A DNA stretch of 64,000 nucleotides, from contig JBOZIK010000001.1 of NCBI GenBank assembly GCA_051453625.1, forward strand, positions 156,654,879 through 156,718,878, read 5' to 3'. Positions 24,511 to 36,543 of the stretch are shown piece by piece (position 1 is the first letter of the stretch; each line of letters opens with the position of its first letter). Made by a program: the position numbers and the translations under genes. Source of the stretch: Welwitschia mirabilis (taxonomy: Eukaryota > Gnetophyta > Gnetopsida > Welwitschiales). Under the pieces are notes generated by a model. The model ran no database searches, was not told where the DNA came from, and worked only from the letters and a program-made list of their open reading frames with translations.

Positions 24511-25856
24511 ATCTTATGCTCATGTGTATTGGTGGAGATTAGAACGAGGTTCCAAATAGAATTACATGTCCTTTGAATTCCTCTGGATGAGGATTACATA
24601 GGCATGGTTGCTTAGCTATTGGTGCAACCAACCACTTGACTACCACCGACACACTTCTTATGTGTGCTCTTAATCAAGATTTCTATTAACCCAAAGATTA
24701 GTTATGATATTAGTCAAGTAAGATATCATCACATACTTCACTTAATGTGAATCCTATGGGTTACTGAGAGGTAAGTCTCTCAGTCATAACCAAATTATTC
24801 CACTGCAATGTTTAATCTTGTCATGTAAATTGATGTGCTGCCTTGTAATTTAGTTAAATATTAAAAAAATTGTGCTTTTAGGTCCAATCCCAAAAGCTAG
24901 GTTATGACATGATCATAGAAGCATCATGATTCTAAAGCCCAAAAGAATCAAAATTCTTGTCTGCTAGTGACATGAAGCCACATTCCCTTTTAAAAAACAA
25001 ATGACATAGCACCATTCTGAGCGCCTTAAAACTTATCTTCAACATCAAGTAATACAAAGATAGGCGAAAAAAAAGAGTTGAAATCTTGCTGCATTTATTT
25101 TTCCTCACCAAACGTGTGTTTGGATCAGATGAGATGAAACACACCTTTTTGATCTGTGATAGGTCTTCGGTGTCACTATTGACAGAATGTTCCTCTTCTC
25201 ATCCTTCGTCTCTAGATTCCATAACATATTCTATAGTTTCAATCTTTACTCTAGAAAAATTACAATCACTTTTAAACTGAATAGCATAAGCAGATAATTT
25301 TCATACTATCAGCCATCTAAGTTAGCTACATAAGGATTTTAAGCTTTTTGATTCATGTTGGTTAACTAATTTCAAGTTATGTTAAGTAGTTTTGCTATAA
25401 TCACCCAATAATTTCATCTTCCTCATAAAGAGGAAAACCCAATACACGAGCTATTCAAACTAAAACCAATTGTGTATGAATGCATAAAGCTGAATGTGCA
25501 TCTAGGTCTTGATAAATAGCATGTAAATAAAGTAAGAAAAAATCAACGGAGCAACCACTCTCTTTATCTTCATCATTCAACCAAAATATCTTCTTTGTGG
25601 TGATGAAGAGGATTCTAGGGCCCTGCAGCTTCTTGTCACCTAGAGCAATGAAAGTAAGAGGCTGAATATGTCTTATTTCTCTGCTTTCCAATATGTGTAG
25701 CACTGTTCGTATTTAGGCATCTCATATTGTTATTACTATGAGTCCAATGGCTATTGAGAATGCTTTTTTTTGCTTTGTCACAAGATTCTATCTTTGCTCT
25801 TTACAACCTCAGATGTGAATTGTTCATCAAAATTCAAGATCTTCTTTGATGATAAT
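24511..25856. other. intergenic sequence before the plus-strand gypsy, nothing recognised
   Basis: Short open frames on both strands (for example near 25455-25703) show no known motif and overlap each other, so none is called. Confidence 0.4.
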
Positions 25857-27766
25857 TGTAATAGGGGCACTTACGCTTAGGCACGAATGAAGCCAGTGGA
25901 GGAAGGTAATGACAAGGGCAGTAAAAGAAAATAGTAATACAGAAAAAGGAGGAGATATCCATAGGAATGATGGATCATAAAAAAAGGAGTACAAAAAAGC
26001 AGAACAACGTGTTCGTAATGCAGCAGATTTGAAAAAATACACGGTGAAAGGAAACGAGGCAATAAAAAAAAAAAAAAAAAAAAAAAGCAGCAAAAAAGAC
26101 GCAGCTGGAAGAAGTCCATCAAACAATGACACATCAAAACAACAAAGGAAGAACAACATTCAGAGAGAAGAATGACAAATAATTAAAAGTAAAAAAGCAT
26201 CAAATAGAGGAAGATCATAGCAAAATGGAGTAGCATTAGCAAAGAAGTGAAAGTGCAAAGGAAAGGTACATAACCATGCAAATGGCTAATCACAACCAAG
26301 AAGAGAAGGCAAGTCAAAAGACTACACTCTGACGGATGAAGACAAGGCTAAGGAAGTTTGGCCAAGTCAAAGTGCATAAACGAAATCTTTGCTTTTTAGA
26401 TTTATAGAAGAAATGAATAGTGCCAAAAGGGATATTAAAAGAACGTTCATAGGAGCGAGACTGTAACACAGTTACAAACAAGCTTTCTTCATTTTACTTT
26501 TTGTACGTAAACTTTTCTTCTTTCTTATTCATAACAACTATTGCAATTTTTTGGAATTGTGTCGTTAACAACTATTTTTATTGTCATTTTCTCTAGTAAA
26601 TGTCAGTCTCAAAATTTGAAATCAAGCTTTTTTTTTTTTTTTATTTGATTCGTCTTGAATGCTATTACATCATGCCCAAATTTGTGGGTTTCAAGGTTCA
26701 CTTTCTTTCCTTTTATAAGATTTTTATCGTTTTCTACTTATTTTCTTATGCAACATATTAATGAAATGAAATTTTTAGTTTTTATAAAAGTCAATAGAAA
26801 AGAAACTTCTATTTTATCTGGTAATTGATAAAAATCATTTCTTTCTTTCTATTAATGGTAGATCCTTTCAAAACTATTCTAATTATTCATGCTTTGATCT
26901 TTTACTATTTTATGTATTTTTTCACTTTAGTTGAACTAATTTAATTCAAGAATCTTATTATTTGAATTATTTGCTTTGAATGAAGGAGTTTTGCTAAAAT
27001 AAAGATTTTGTAAGCTTCCTTATTTTGAAATAGGGAATCGTATTACTGACCTCAGTCGATGATTCATTAGTAACTAAAGTTAGCCCATGTATCTAATCAT
27101 TATGTAGATTGGAAATTATTTATGTGTAGGATTTGTTTGAATGATATGTTTTTGATTTTCATCTTTTAATAAAAATTTCATTTAGTAGCATTTAAGAAGT
27201 GGCCTCATGCAAATTCATAATTAATTAGGCTTGACCATCTCATACAGTTACATTCTTCAAATCGTCTATGCACGTTAATTCCAAACGATACACATGACAA
27301 TACTACTATTGACATCTATCATAAAAGTCGATAGGTATTTAACAAAACTAGGTTAACATTGGGAAATTCAGTCTTAGTCAAACTATCAAAAACTCATTAA
27401 AAAAATCATCCAAAAACCTAATAAAAAATTCAGCCTAAACTATCAAGTCTACTCAAACTTAGTCAAATAGTCAAACCTAGTCAAACTATTAAAGCTTGTC
27501 AAACATAGTCAAATTTAGTACACAACTTAGTCAAAAATAGTGAAAAAATAGTCAAAGAAAAACTTATTCAAACTTGGTCAAACTATGAAATTTAGTTAAA
27601 CTAAAACTGTCAAACCTAGTCATACTTAGTTCAAATTTAGTTAAGGTTAGTCAAACTCAGTTAAAATTAGTCAAATTTAGCCAAATTCCATTTCTAAAAT
27701 GTCGTAACACTAATCAAATCACTCATTATTGTATGACATGAGAACTAATCCATCATTTATGAACTA
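25857..27766 (+). repeat. 5' LTR of the plus-strand gypsy
   Basis: Starts TGTAATAGGGGCACTTAC and aligns with 33930-36543 over its length (allowing for the insertion in the latter). It ends near TTTATGAACTA, where the partner has TTTATGAATCA. It includes a poly-A run near 26066 and, in its last 330 bp, a degenerate array of AGTCAAA words described separately. Confidence 0.8.
27360..27690 (+). promoter_or_regulatory. degenerate AGTCAA (W-box core) array in the 5' LTR
   Basis: About ten AGTCAA or GGTCAA words occur here, spaced irregularly by about 10-40 bases within TTAGTCAAAC-like repeats. On the opposite strand these read TTGACT or TTGACC, the core recognised by WRKY transcription factors. 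The partner LTR keeps a matching array at 36090-36470. Binding is inference; the words are directly visible. Confidence 0.5.
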
Positions 27767-28379
27767 AAGGAGGATCCCTCTTGTAGGATTTTCAATTATT
27801 CATTTGACCTCTCCTATTTACATTCCCTATTGCCTTGTTGTAAACTTAGAATATCCACAATGCTAGTGACAACAAGAGGCAAAAATCCCACATTTTTAAG
27901 GAGATGTACAAACTCCTAATCCAATAATAGTCCTCTACACTTACGACAGATGAGCTTTGCGCCATCATGGATTACAAAACCTATCGAGAGCCATACCTTA
28001 TCCATCCTAGTGAGCAAATCCATGTTATGGCATCTAAGAGGTTAGGATTGATCGGTCATGAAAAGAGTTAACTCTTAAGAATGAACTCCTTTGTGAAAAA
28101 AGCAATGATAAAGAGTTTATTAATAAGAGGGGTCACAAGGAAAATCTAGAAACCCATCCATAACCACAATTATAAGGCCCAAAGAAATGGTGACAACCTA
28201 TTCAAACACCCCACACATGGAGAAGAACCACCTAGAAATAGGTTAAGCTAAAAATAGAACTCTCAATAAATCCAATTTGATCATTCTTTGGGAAGTTATT
28301 AATGACTTAAAATGAGGTCTTTAGAACAAAAAAAAACTATTTATAATCCAATTTTAATGATACTCCCATTTATCCCTAT

Positions 28380-28990
28380 GTCCCTTATAAAATATTCACA
28401 CCAAATGTAATGTTAGATTTTGAAAATTTCACTAGCGTAGAAGATCCTATCATGTACATTAGAAAATTCAAACATATATGTCATATGTATAATGTTGATT
28501 GCAACATCGGATGTCATCTATTCTATCACTCTTTAAAGAGATAAGCTCTTGAGTGGTATCGTTACATACCTACGCATTCCATCATAGGTTTGAAATAACT
28601 CCTTGAAATTATTTGTTCAACATTGTTCAATCAAAATCTCAAAGAGAATGACCTTAGATGCTTTGACCATCATGTGATAATATTTCAACAAGACTGTATG
28701 AGAATACATGCATCGATGAAGAGTTATCACACTACAGTTAGAGGCTTTCATCGGAGACTTAGACATGGCAAGCATTTAAGAATGTAGTCTTTTGAAAATT
28801 TTAAATAAGCTGTCACCCTAGCCAAGAGGATAGAAGTTGTAAGAGAATAAAATAAAGCTATGAAATATAGTAATGACTCCCAAAGAATACCATCCAAAAG
28901 GGGTAATAACACTAAAGGCAATAACCCAAAGAACATTAGTGTCATTAATCAACTAACTCAACCAGTTTACTCACCCTAATCGATGGCCAA
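28380..28990 (+). pseudogene. gypsy gag pseudogene of the long-LTR element
   Basis: The plus strand reads FENFTSVEDPIMYIRKFKHI (about 28416-28476), the start of the retrotransposon gag core. After a frame change come LEWYRYIP-like sequence and DLRCFDHHVIIFQQDCMRIH, with a spacing typical of plant gypsy gag proteins that carry an L-x-W-Y/F motif. Downstream, VTLQLEAF-like sequence marks the end of the core. Several stops and frameshifts make it non-functional. Confidence 0.7.
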
Positions 28991-29959
28991 CCTTATGATG
29001 GTGCAAATGATACTTTAAGCTCCTTGTACTTCATAAGATTTCGCTCCTCAACTGTCTTATTGACAATCATACTACCCTTCGTAGTAATAAATGCAACTGT
29101 TAATACAACCTTAACAATAGACATATATGCGTAAAAGTCAAGGGAAAAATAAGCATTAAAGTCAAACCACAATCTCTCAATCTAAAAGGAGCTTTACAAA
29201 ACTAAATATCTCAATGGGACAAATCCTCTTGATGCTATTGAAAAAGGAGGTAATCCAATTGCTTCCAATCAAATAAAGGGATCCAATTACACTTAAATGA
29301 AGGAGGTATGATGAGTTAAGTATTGTGAGTAGCATCGAGTATGAGAACATCATACTAACAACTGTTTCAACTTAAGGCATATTGTTTAGAACATCATTAA
29401 AAATAAAAAGGGCATAAAATTCAACACTATCTTAGCTACTACAAATGAACAATTAGAGATTTATAAGAACCCCTTCCTTGGCCAATCTTCTACATCGCAA
29501 CCATCATAAAATGTAGTGTTTTAAAACAACAATGATCCCTTTGTAACCCTAGTAATCTAAGTTTGATCTTAGAATTTACTAGAACAAGTAATTCAAGAGA
29601 ACAAGAAAAAATTAGAGGTAATGATTTAAGAAAAATATTCTTAGAGTTGTCCTACACCTCAATTACATATGCCAGCACAACCACTTTCCTCTAAAAGTAG
29701 AGGAGGTATATCATTATTTAACCTTTTTAATTGAGAGATTTAAGCTTTATAGACTTGCATTCAAAAGGACATGCAAGGAGCATTTAAGCTTGAAATCACC
29801 TCCTAATTAAAGTTAATCACCCAAAGAAGAATCTATCTCAAAGTAGATGCATGTTCAAAAGAGTGAAGAAGATGAGGAAGTAATCTAGTTCTCATACCAT
29901 GAGACCTCTGTGACTCCTAAGAATATGATCATAACTAAACCATGTTATATATCTGTAAA

Positions 29960-30223
29960 CATTAGGCCTATCAAAGTGAATAAAGCCTTCATTAATTGTG
30001 GAGTGAAATTAATGTAATAGGTTTGTCATACCTCGAGAAGCTTAAAATGGGTCATCTCTTAAACATGAAGAAAGATGTGATGATCAAAAGGTTCAATGAG
30101 TGTGAGGACAAATCAAGAGGAACAGTCACTTTAACTATCAAAGTGACTCATAAGGTTAACAACACCAAATTCTATGTAATAGATAATGCAACAACATTTA
30201 ATTTATTATTGGAACATCCTTAG
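29960..30223 (+). pseudogene. gypsy aspartic protease pseudogene
   Basis: An open piece from 29996 to 30223 reads through IKRFNECEDKSRGTVTLTIK and KFYVIDNATTFNLLLEHP. These match the flap and the 'xxVIDxxxxYNxLLGRP' C-terminal block of retroviral-type proteases in plant gypsy elements. Just upstream is AFINCGVKL where the family has a D-[ST/G]-G active site, so the catalytic Asp appears as Asn. The last block has His in place of Gly-Arg. It follows gag, as expected, and is the last recognisable protein in the element. Confidence 0.7.
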
Positions 30224-30821
30224 ATAATGATAAGGAGGCAATCATATCTCTACGCCATTAAAATCCAAAATTTATTGGATCTAAAATTTTAGTGCCATTA
30301 GAATAAAATCATATCATGATAAATATAAAGGCTCCATCCACATCATCTTCTCTGTTGCCACCTCTTGGATCTAAGAAGATGACTATCCTTTTCCTACACT
30401 TTGAACATGATTTGGTGGAACCTTATAAGATGAAGGTCTCATCAATTCCTAACACTCACATCCTAGATGTAGGGTGAATTCCATTCCTCCCAAATAACTT
30501 TTCAATTAGCTCATTATTTTAAATTCTCCAAAAAAGAAAAAAAGAAAAAAAAAAAAATTGAAAAAAATATGTACATGTATGTATACATTAAAAAATAAAA
30601 TTAAAAATAAAAAAGGGGAAAAACAAAACAAGATCAAAAAATACTATTTTACTCATCTAGCTAAAAAGGACACGATCTTTAACAATCAAAGTACCTCACA
30701 CAAAACAAGTTTATCTGGCTGAGTAAAGTCTTAGTGGCTGAACAAAAATCTTATTCTATCACATTACTCAGGAACACTCTCAAAGCAAGTGTTTCAAAAT
30801 TTATTTAAAAAAAAAAAGGAG

Positions 30822-30826
<5 letters not shown>

Positions 30827-30874
<48 letters not shown>
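30827..30874. repeat. (GA)n microsatellite
   Basis: An unbroken AG dinucleotide run of about 48 bases. Confidence 0.97.
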
Positions 30875-30875
<1 letters not shown>

Positions 30876-32370
30876 AATGTCTCTTCTAAGATAGTTCACA
30901 TTTTTACTTCCTAAGTCTCTTAGTCAAAGTAGCTTGGCATATTAATTCCTTAGCTTGTAGGACATCATAATCAGAAGTTGATTAAACACACCCTTGTATT
31001 TCACTCTTGATGGTTAGCTTGTCGAAAAAATAACATTGGTCTTTTTCAAACCTCATACAAATGTCATGTTTTAGTTTCTGTATTTAAGTTTTACAAACTA
31101 TGCATAAACACATTCATTAGATGTTTAAGAGGATGCATGCTTTTGACCCTTATGCATAATGTGGACAAGACCATATGCTATGCCCATATGGAAGGGATTG
31201 CTTCATTGCTTCATCCCCTATCACCTCAATATCTCTGTGATTGACACTCCACTCTATGAGGCTCCACTCATGGAAGATGATGATGATGATATATACTGCA
31301 TTGATCCATGCTATGATACATCTGATTGTTCCTCTACCATAATTCACATCCTCACACAAGCCTTCTTATTTTACCTACTCATATATCACCATCATTGTCC
31401 CACTAGTTATTAGTGGGTACATTTCCCCTCATCATACATCTCATCACATCGTCCATCCACTATTATTATTTCATTTACTTTATTTCATTCATATCTGCCA
31501 TGTTATCATATTGTTCATACCCATGTTACATTTTTTATGACTCCAACTTTCATTTAAAAAAAAGAAAAATTAAAAAAAATCAAAATAAAAAAAGAAAAAA
31601 ATCACAAACAAATAGGAACCCGCAAGGGTTCATGCTCTCATATTCTTTAGCATTCAAGACTCTCTAATAATTACAATGTATCATACATCTACTATATTTA
31701 TTATTTACCACTCATCACTCACTCACATTTTCCATCTCTTCACAGCCTAATCTTATTTCACATTGCTACCAACCATCATCTTAAATTCATCTACTTTTTT
31801 TTTTTTTTATATTCCACAAACTTTGGATACATCTTTAGAATGAATTTATATCTAAGTGGCTTTAAGTTTTTATTTTATAAAGAAGTGTATTTTGGATGAC
31901 TTCATTAAGGTTTTTAATTTAGATGCTTGGAAAAACTTAGGGCCAGTGGATAAGAGTTGAGACTATTTTAATGATGAACAATATGCCTCTTGTAATAATA
32001 GAAGTAGTTAAGTAAGAAGATCATCTTAATTGAGAGATGTATCTTGCCTTCACCTTTAGCTAAATGACTCATTGGCATAGTTTTTTGGTTAAGGTTATTT
32101 CTTTATTTCATTGTTTATTCGTTTAATCCTATGTTAAATCACATTTGAGTTTTCATTAAAGTAGTGTTGTACTTTTAGGGATTTATGATGATAATATTAG
32201 ATTTCACCCAATCTTAAGACATTCCTATGTTTATGACCTCTAATCTCTTACATTATTCTATATTAGTATCATTCACGTCAAATTTGATGCCTATCTTCAG
32301 CTATGAGCTTTACAATTTATCATCCGAATGATCAATCAATGTTTAAAGAAAAAAAAGAGGAGAATCCAAG

Positions 32371-32928
32371 TCAAATGATCAATATTTTAAAAAAAAGAGG
32401 AAGAAAAGGGGGAAAAAAAGCATTATGATATCCCACCGTAANNNNNNNNNNNNNNNNNNNNNNNNNNNNNNNNNNNNNNNNNNNNNNNNNNNNNNNNNNN
32501 NNNNNNNNNNNNNNNNNNNNNNNNNNNNNNNNNNNNNNNNNNNNNNNNNNNNNNNNNNNNNNNNNNNNNNNNNNNNNNNNNNNNNNNNNNNNNNNNNNNN
32601 NNNNNNNNNNNNNNNNNNNNNNNNNNNNNNNNNNNNNNNNNNNNNNNNNNNNNNNNNNNNNNNNNNNNNNNNNNNNNNNNNNNNNNNNNNNNNNNNNNNN
32701 NNNNNNNNNNNNNNNNNNNNNNNNNNNNNNNNNNNNNNNNNNNNNNNNNNNNNNNNNNNNNNNNNNNNNNNNNNNNNNNNNNNNNNNNNNNNNNNNNNNN
32801 NNNNNNNNNNNNNNNNNNNNNNNNNNNNNNNNNNNNNNNNNNNNNNNNNNNNNNNNNTCAAATGATCAATATTTTAAACAAAAGAGGAAGAAAATGGGGA
32901 AAAAAAGCATTATGAGATCCCACCGTAA
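32371..32928. repeat. 71 bp direct repeat flanking a 416-N gap, probable assembly artefact
   Basis: Positions 32371-32441 and 32858-32928 match at 68 of 71 bases and abut the Ns exactly on both sides, as at two other gaps. A genuine repeat is possible, but unmerged contig ends are more likely. Confidence 0.7.
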
Positions 32929-33914
32929 GCATAATGGAGCAAATATTCTTAAGAGGAGCCTTTGGTAGTGTGATATGGTAGCTATGAAAACTCCACCAGG
33001 GTGTTAGTTGATCATGATCTTGCTTTGGCTTATGAATCCTTATACTCTTGGCATTGGTTACACTTTCCCCATTATAATGGATGATGTTCTCTAAACACCT
33101 CATTGGATTGCTTTTCCCACAACTCTAAAGCCATTACTTCATGAGCATTTAAAACATATTAGTTATTAGATGGTAAGTTAGTAAGATCTCACTTGTTATT
33201 GTATCTAATTAGATTCAATTATAGTCCAAACATTATATTAATATTTTACAAAATAACCATATGCATTATCATAATTACTTCTTATTGCATAATACTCTAT
33301 GCTATTTAGCATCAAACTATATGATCACAACATCGAGCAACATTATGATTCATACCAACAGACTTTGTTAGGTTGGCATTTAGAGCTATAGAAATCAATC
33401 TTTTTCATGCCTCTATTTTTCCATTCTCACTTAGTATTTTCTTGGTATTTATGATAAATTACCTCAAAGTCATTTTTGCATTTACTCTTACTTGCTCAAA
33501 ACTAATCCCGCTTCTTAGTTAAGTTTTTATCTTTTGGTAACCATTGCCTACCACCACCCTGCACTGCCACATTACAATGCTACGATCATCTATTTCCTAT
33601 TAGCATCATCTCTTGTCCCATTTACTTTACTTACTACTCTCTTATACCCTAATCTATCCTTGTTCATTTTCATAACTATGGTCAAATGTCATTCATCCTT
33701 CCTGTTTCCCATTTTCCTTTCCTTTTTTCCTTCATTCACTTATTGAATATCCATTTTATTAATTGCATTTATGTTTCCTTAAAAAAAAAAGGAAGATGAA
33801 TAAGAAGAATAGAAAAAAAACTAAAAATTCAAAAAAAAAAGAAGTAAAAAAAGTAAAAGCACCAAAAGGAGTGCGTGATAATTTTTGACGTGAGGCTCAT
33901 CTTTCACCTCACAT

Positions 33915-33929
33915 AAAAAATGGGGCAAC
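33915..33929 (+). other. polypurine tract of the long-LTR gypsy
   Basis: AAAAAATGGGGCAAC lies directly before the TG that opens the second LTR, the expected plus-strand priming site. Confidence 0.75.
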
Positions 33930-34469
33930 TGTAATAGGGGCACTTACCCCTCGGGACAAATGAAGGCGGTAGAGGAAGGCAATAATGAGGCCAGTAAAAA
34001 TAAGTGGTGACATAAAAAAAGGAGAATACACTCATATGAATGACAAATAACAAAACAAGAAGGATAAAAAAGTGGAACATTATGTTGGTAATGCAACAAA
34101 TCTGAAAAAACACACAACAAAATGAGATGGGTTAATAGGAAAAAAGACAACATAGCAAAAATGATGCAACCAGAAGAGACACATCAAAACAACAGAGTAA
34201 GAATGACATCTAGAGAGAAGAACAACAGATAATTATAAGCAAAGAAGCATTGCACGTAGGGAGATCACGATAAAATGGAGTAGCATTAGCAAAGAAGTGA
34301 AAGTGCAGAGGAAAGGCATATAGCCATGTAAACGGCCAATCACAGCAAAGAAGAGGAGGTAAGTCAGAAGGACTACACCACAAGAAAAGAAGACAAGGTC
34401 AAGAAAGTCTAGCCAAGTCAAAGAATGCAAATGAAAACTTCATGTTTTAAATCTATACAAGAAATGAAT

Positions 34470-35135
34470 GCAACCATATAACACTGGGTGGGCATCTAGG
34501 TTATGTTACCGAATGCTTCATTCCTAGGTTTCTTGCATAACACTATAATGACTTATAAATCATAGGTCCTCGGTTCACATTTGTGGGGAACACACTAGGG
34601 TACAGGATCATACTAGGGACATGATAACGAGTCTAGACCCCATAACCCTAGAGTCAGACAATTGTTGCAGGACGTGATGCTCCACCACCAAAAATTAGAT
34701 ACAAGGATGAGTGAAAAGGAAAGGGTTGACATGTTGAGAAGGGGTTATTAATAAGAGAAATTTTGAGTTTTTCTCTCTCTCTATAGTATGTTAGAGGAGT
34801 GACATGAAATCCATTATTAGCTAAGTAATTATTTGGTTATGCAATTTGGGGTTTGCTTTAACTAAAGCTATTGCATTGTTTACCTTAATAATGGGGTTTC
34901 TAATCTTATTTGTATTCTAGTAAGTGTGTGTGCATGGCTAGACCATAACCTTTTCGCATAAGATCATCCGGTCCAAGCACAGACAGTGGCACAAATAGAG
35001 GAGTAGCATGGGGTAGTGGGTTTTGTATGTAACATCTTGACAAGTCATTTTTTCTACATAATAGACGGTTATTTCGTGGTTCAGTGTGGAGCTGGTGGCA
35101 CATCCCTCACTACTTAGGCCCACAAAACAATCTAT
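34470..35135. mobile_element. about 670 bp insertion in the 3' LTR, unclassified
   Basis: This block has no counterpart in the 5' LTR: sequence homologous to 26400-26480 stops after GAAATGAAT (34469) and resumes near 35140. It is visibly richer in CpG (about nine) than the surrounding LTR. Short inverted ends GTGGGC (34488) and GCCCAC (ending 35123) suggest a small DNA transposon, but the termini are imperfect. No transposase or clear target duplication was seen. Confidence 0.5.
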
Positions 35136-36089
35136 TGAGATGTCAAAAGAATGCTCACAAGAGTGACATTACAACACAATAATAGACAAGCTTTCTTCAT
35201 TTTGCTTTTCATAGGTAAACTTTTCTTCTTTTTTGTTCATAACACATGTTGCAATCTTTTGAAGTTGCACAACAAACAACTAATTTTATTGTCATTTTCT
35301 CTAGTAAATTTAAGTCTTAGAATCTAGAAGCAAGCTTTATTTTTTATTTAATTTGTCTTGGACACCTATTAGGTGATGCTCAGATTTGGTGATTTTAGGG
35401 TTTACTTTCTTTCCTCTTATAGGATTTGTTTTGTTTTCTACTTATTTTCTTATGCAATATATTGATGAAATGAAATTTTTAGTTTTTATATAAGTCAATA
35501 GAAAAGCAACTTCTATTTCATCTAGTAATTGATAACGATTATTTCTTTCTTTCTAATGATGATAGATCCTTTCAAGAATATTTGGATTATTCATGCTTTG
35601 AGATTTTGTTATTTAATGTCTTTTTCTCTCTTTAACTAAACTACTTAAATTCAATAATCTCATTATTTGAAATATTTGCTTTAAACTAAGGAGTTTTGCT
35701 AAATGAAGATTGTGTAAGCTTCCTTATTTTAAAAGAAGAAATTGTGTTAGTAACATCAGTCAATTATTCATCAATAACTAAAGTTAGCCTTTGTATCCAA
35801 ATCATTATGTAGATTAAAAATTGTTTTATCTAGGGTTTGTCTAAATGATATGTTTTTTATTTTCATCTTTTAATAAAAAATTCATTCAGTACCATTTAAT
35901 AAGGAGCCTCGTGCAAATTCATAATTTCTTTGGGCTTAACCATCTTGTAAAGTTACATTCTTCAATTCGTCTATGCACTTTAATTTTCAAAGCACTATTC
36001 CATTTCAAACAACACATGACAATACTACTATTGGAGTCCATTATAAAAGTTGATAGGTCTTTAACAAAACTAGTTTGATGTTGTAACTT

Positions 36090-36470
36090 AATCTTAGTCA
36101 AATTGTTAAAAACTTAGTCAAAACTCAATAAATATTTAATTAAAAACTCAGTAAAAAATTATTAAGTCTAGTCAGACTCAGTCAAATAGTAAAACTAGTC
36201 AAACTGTCAAAGCTTATCAGGTAAATTTAGTCAAAAACTAAGTCATAAATAGTCAAATAGCTTCAAATAATCAAAAAATAACTCATTCAAACTTGGTCAA
36301 ATCGTCAAATTTAGTTAAACTAGAAAAGTCAAACCTAATTAGACTTAGTTTAAATTTAGGCAAGATTAGTTAACCTTGGTCAATGTTTGTTAGATTTAGT
36401 TAACCCCAATATAACTCATTCAAACCTTCAAATTCAGTTAAAGTTAATCAAGTTTAGTTAAATTACATTG
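36090..36470 (+). promoter_or_regulatory. degenerate AGTCAA (W-box core) array in the 3' LTR
   Basis: Counterpart of 27360-27690, with about nine AGTCAA or GGTCAA words in TTAGTCAAA-type repeats. Retention in both LTR copies shows the array was part of the element when it inserted. Confidence 0.5.
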
Positions 36471-36543
36471 TTAAAACATCATCAAACAAATCAAATCACT
36501 CATTATCATGTAACATTAGAATTAATCCATTGTTTATGAATCA

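Larger units (their letters stand above)
30224..33914. other. non-coding interior of the long-LTR gypsy
   Basis: No pol motif is visible. The stretch has A-rich runs (30530-30640, 31556-31610, 33781-33860), a (GA)n microsatellite and a gap with duplicated flanks. Plus-strand frames at 31159-31667 have no known motif and are not called. Confidence 0.5.
25857..36543 (+). mobile_element. Ty3/gypsy element with long LTRs, gag and protease only
   Basis: Two long terminal repeats in direct orientation (25857-27766 and 33930-36543) enclose about 6.2 kb. The interior reads plus-strand gag then aspartic protease, then loses any coding similarity after about 30230. No reverse transcriptase, RNase H or integrase motif was found before the polypurine tract at 33915. 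The element therefore looks internally deleted or non-autonomous and would have needed proteins from relatives. A 416-N gap (32442-32857) lies in the interior but is too small to hold the missing pol. LTR 2 carries a roughly 670 bp insertion. The limits rest on TG/CA ends and the tract; no convincing target duplication was found. Confidence 0.8.
33930..36543 (+). repeat. 3' LTR of the plus-strand gypsy
   Basis: Aligns with 25857-27766. The difference in length (about 2.6 against 1.9 kb) comes almost wholly from an insertion at about 34470-35135. Without it the two LTRs are similar in size. Substitutions between the copies are many, so the element is old. Confidence 0.8.

Noticed and set aside
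24520-24660. Possible tRNA or tRNA-derived SINE (sequence with GGTTCCAA)
   Set aside because: I could not form acceptor, D and T arms or find A and B box spacing; no poly-A tail.
25827-26159. 110-codon minus-strand frame with a run of Phe and hydrophobic residues, looking like a membrane protein
   Set aside because: The Phe run is the poly-A tract of the gypsy 5' LTR read backwards. The partner LTR region (33904-34153) gives similar spurious frames.
27360-27690. AGTCAAA array as a CRISPR array or satellite
   Set aside because: Units are short, irregular and degenerate, with no fixed spacers, and lie within LTRs of a eukaryotic element.
31159-31667. Two 84-codon plus-strand frames in the gypsy interior
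   Set aside because: Overlapped by a minus-strand frame of similar length and containing low-complexity Lys/Asn sequence from A-rich DNA; no domain.
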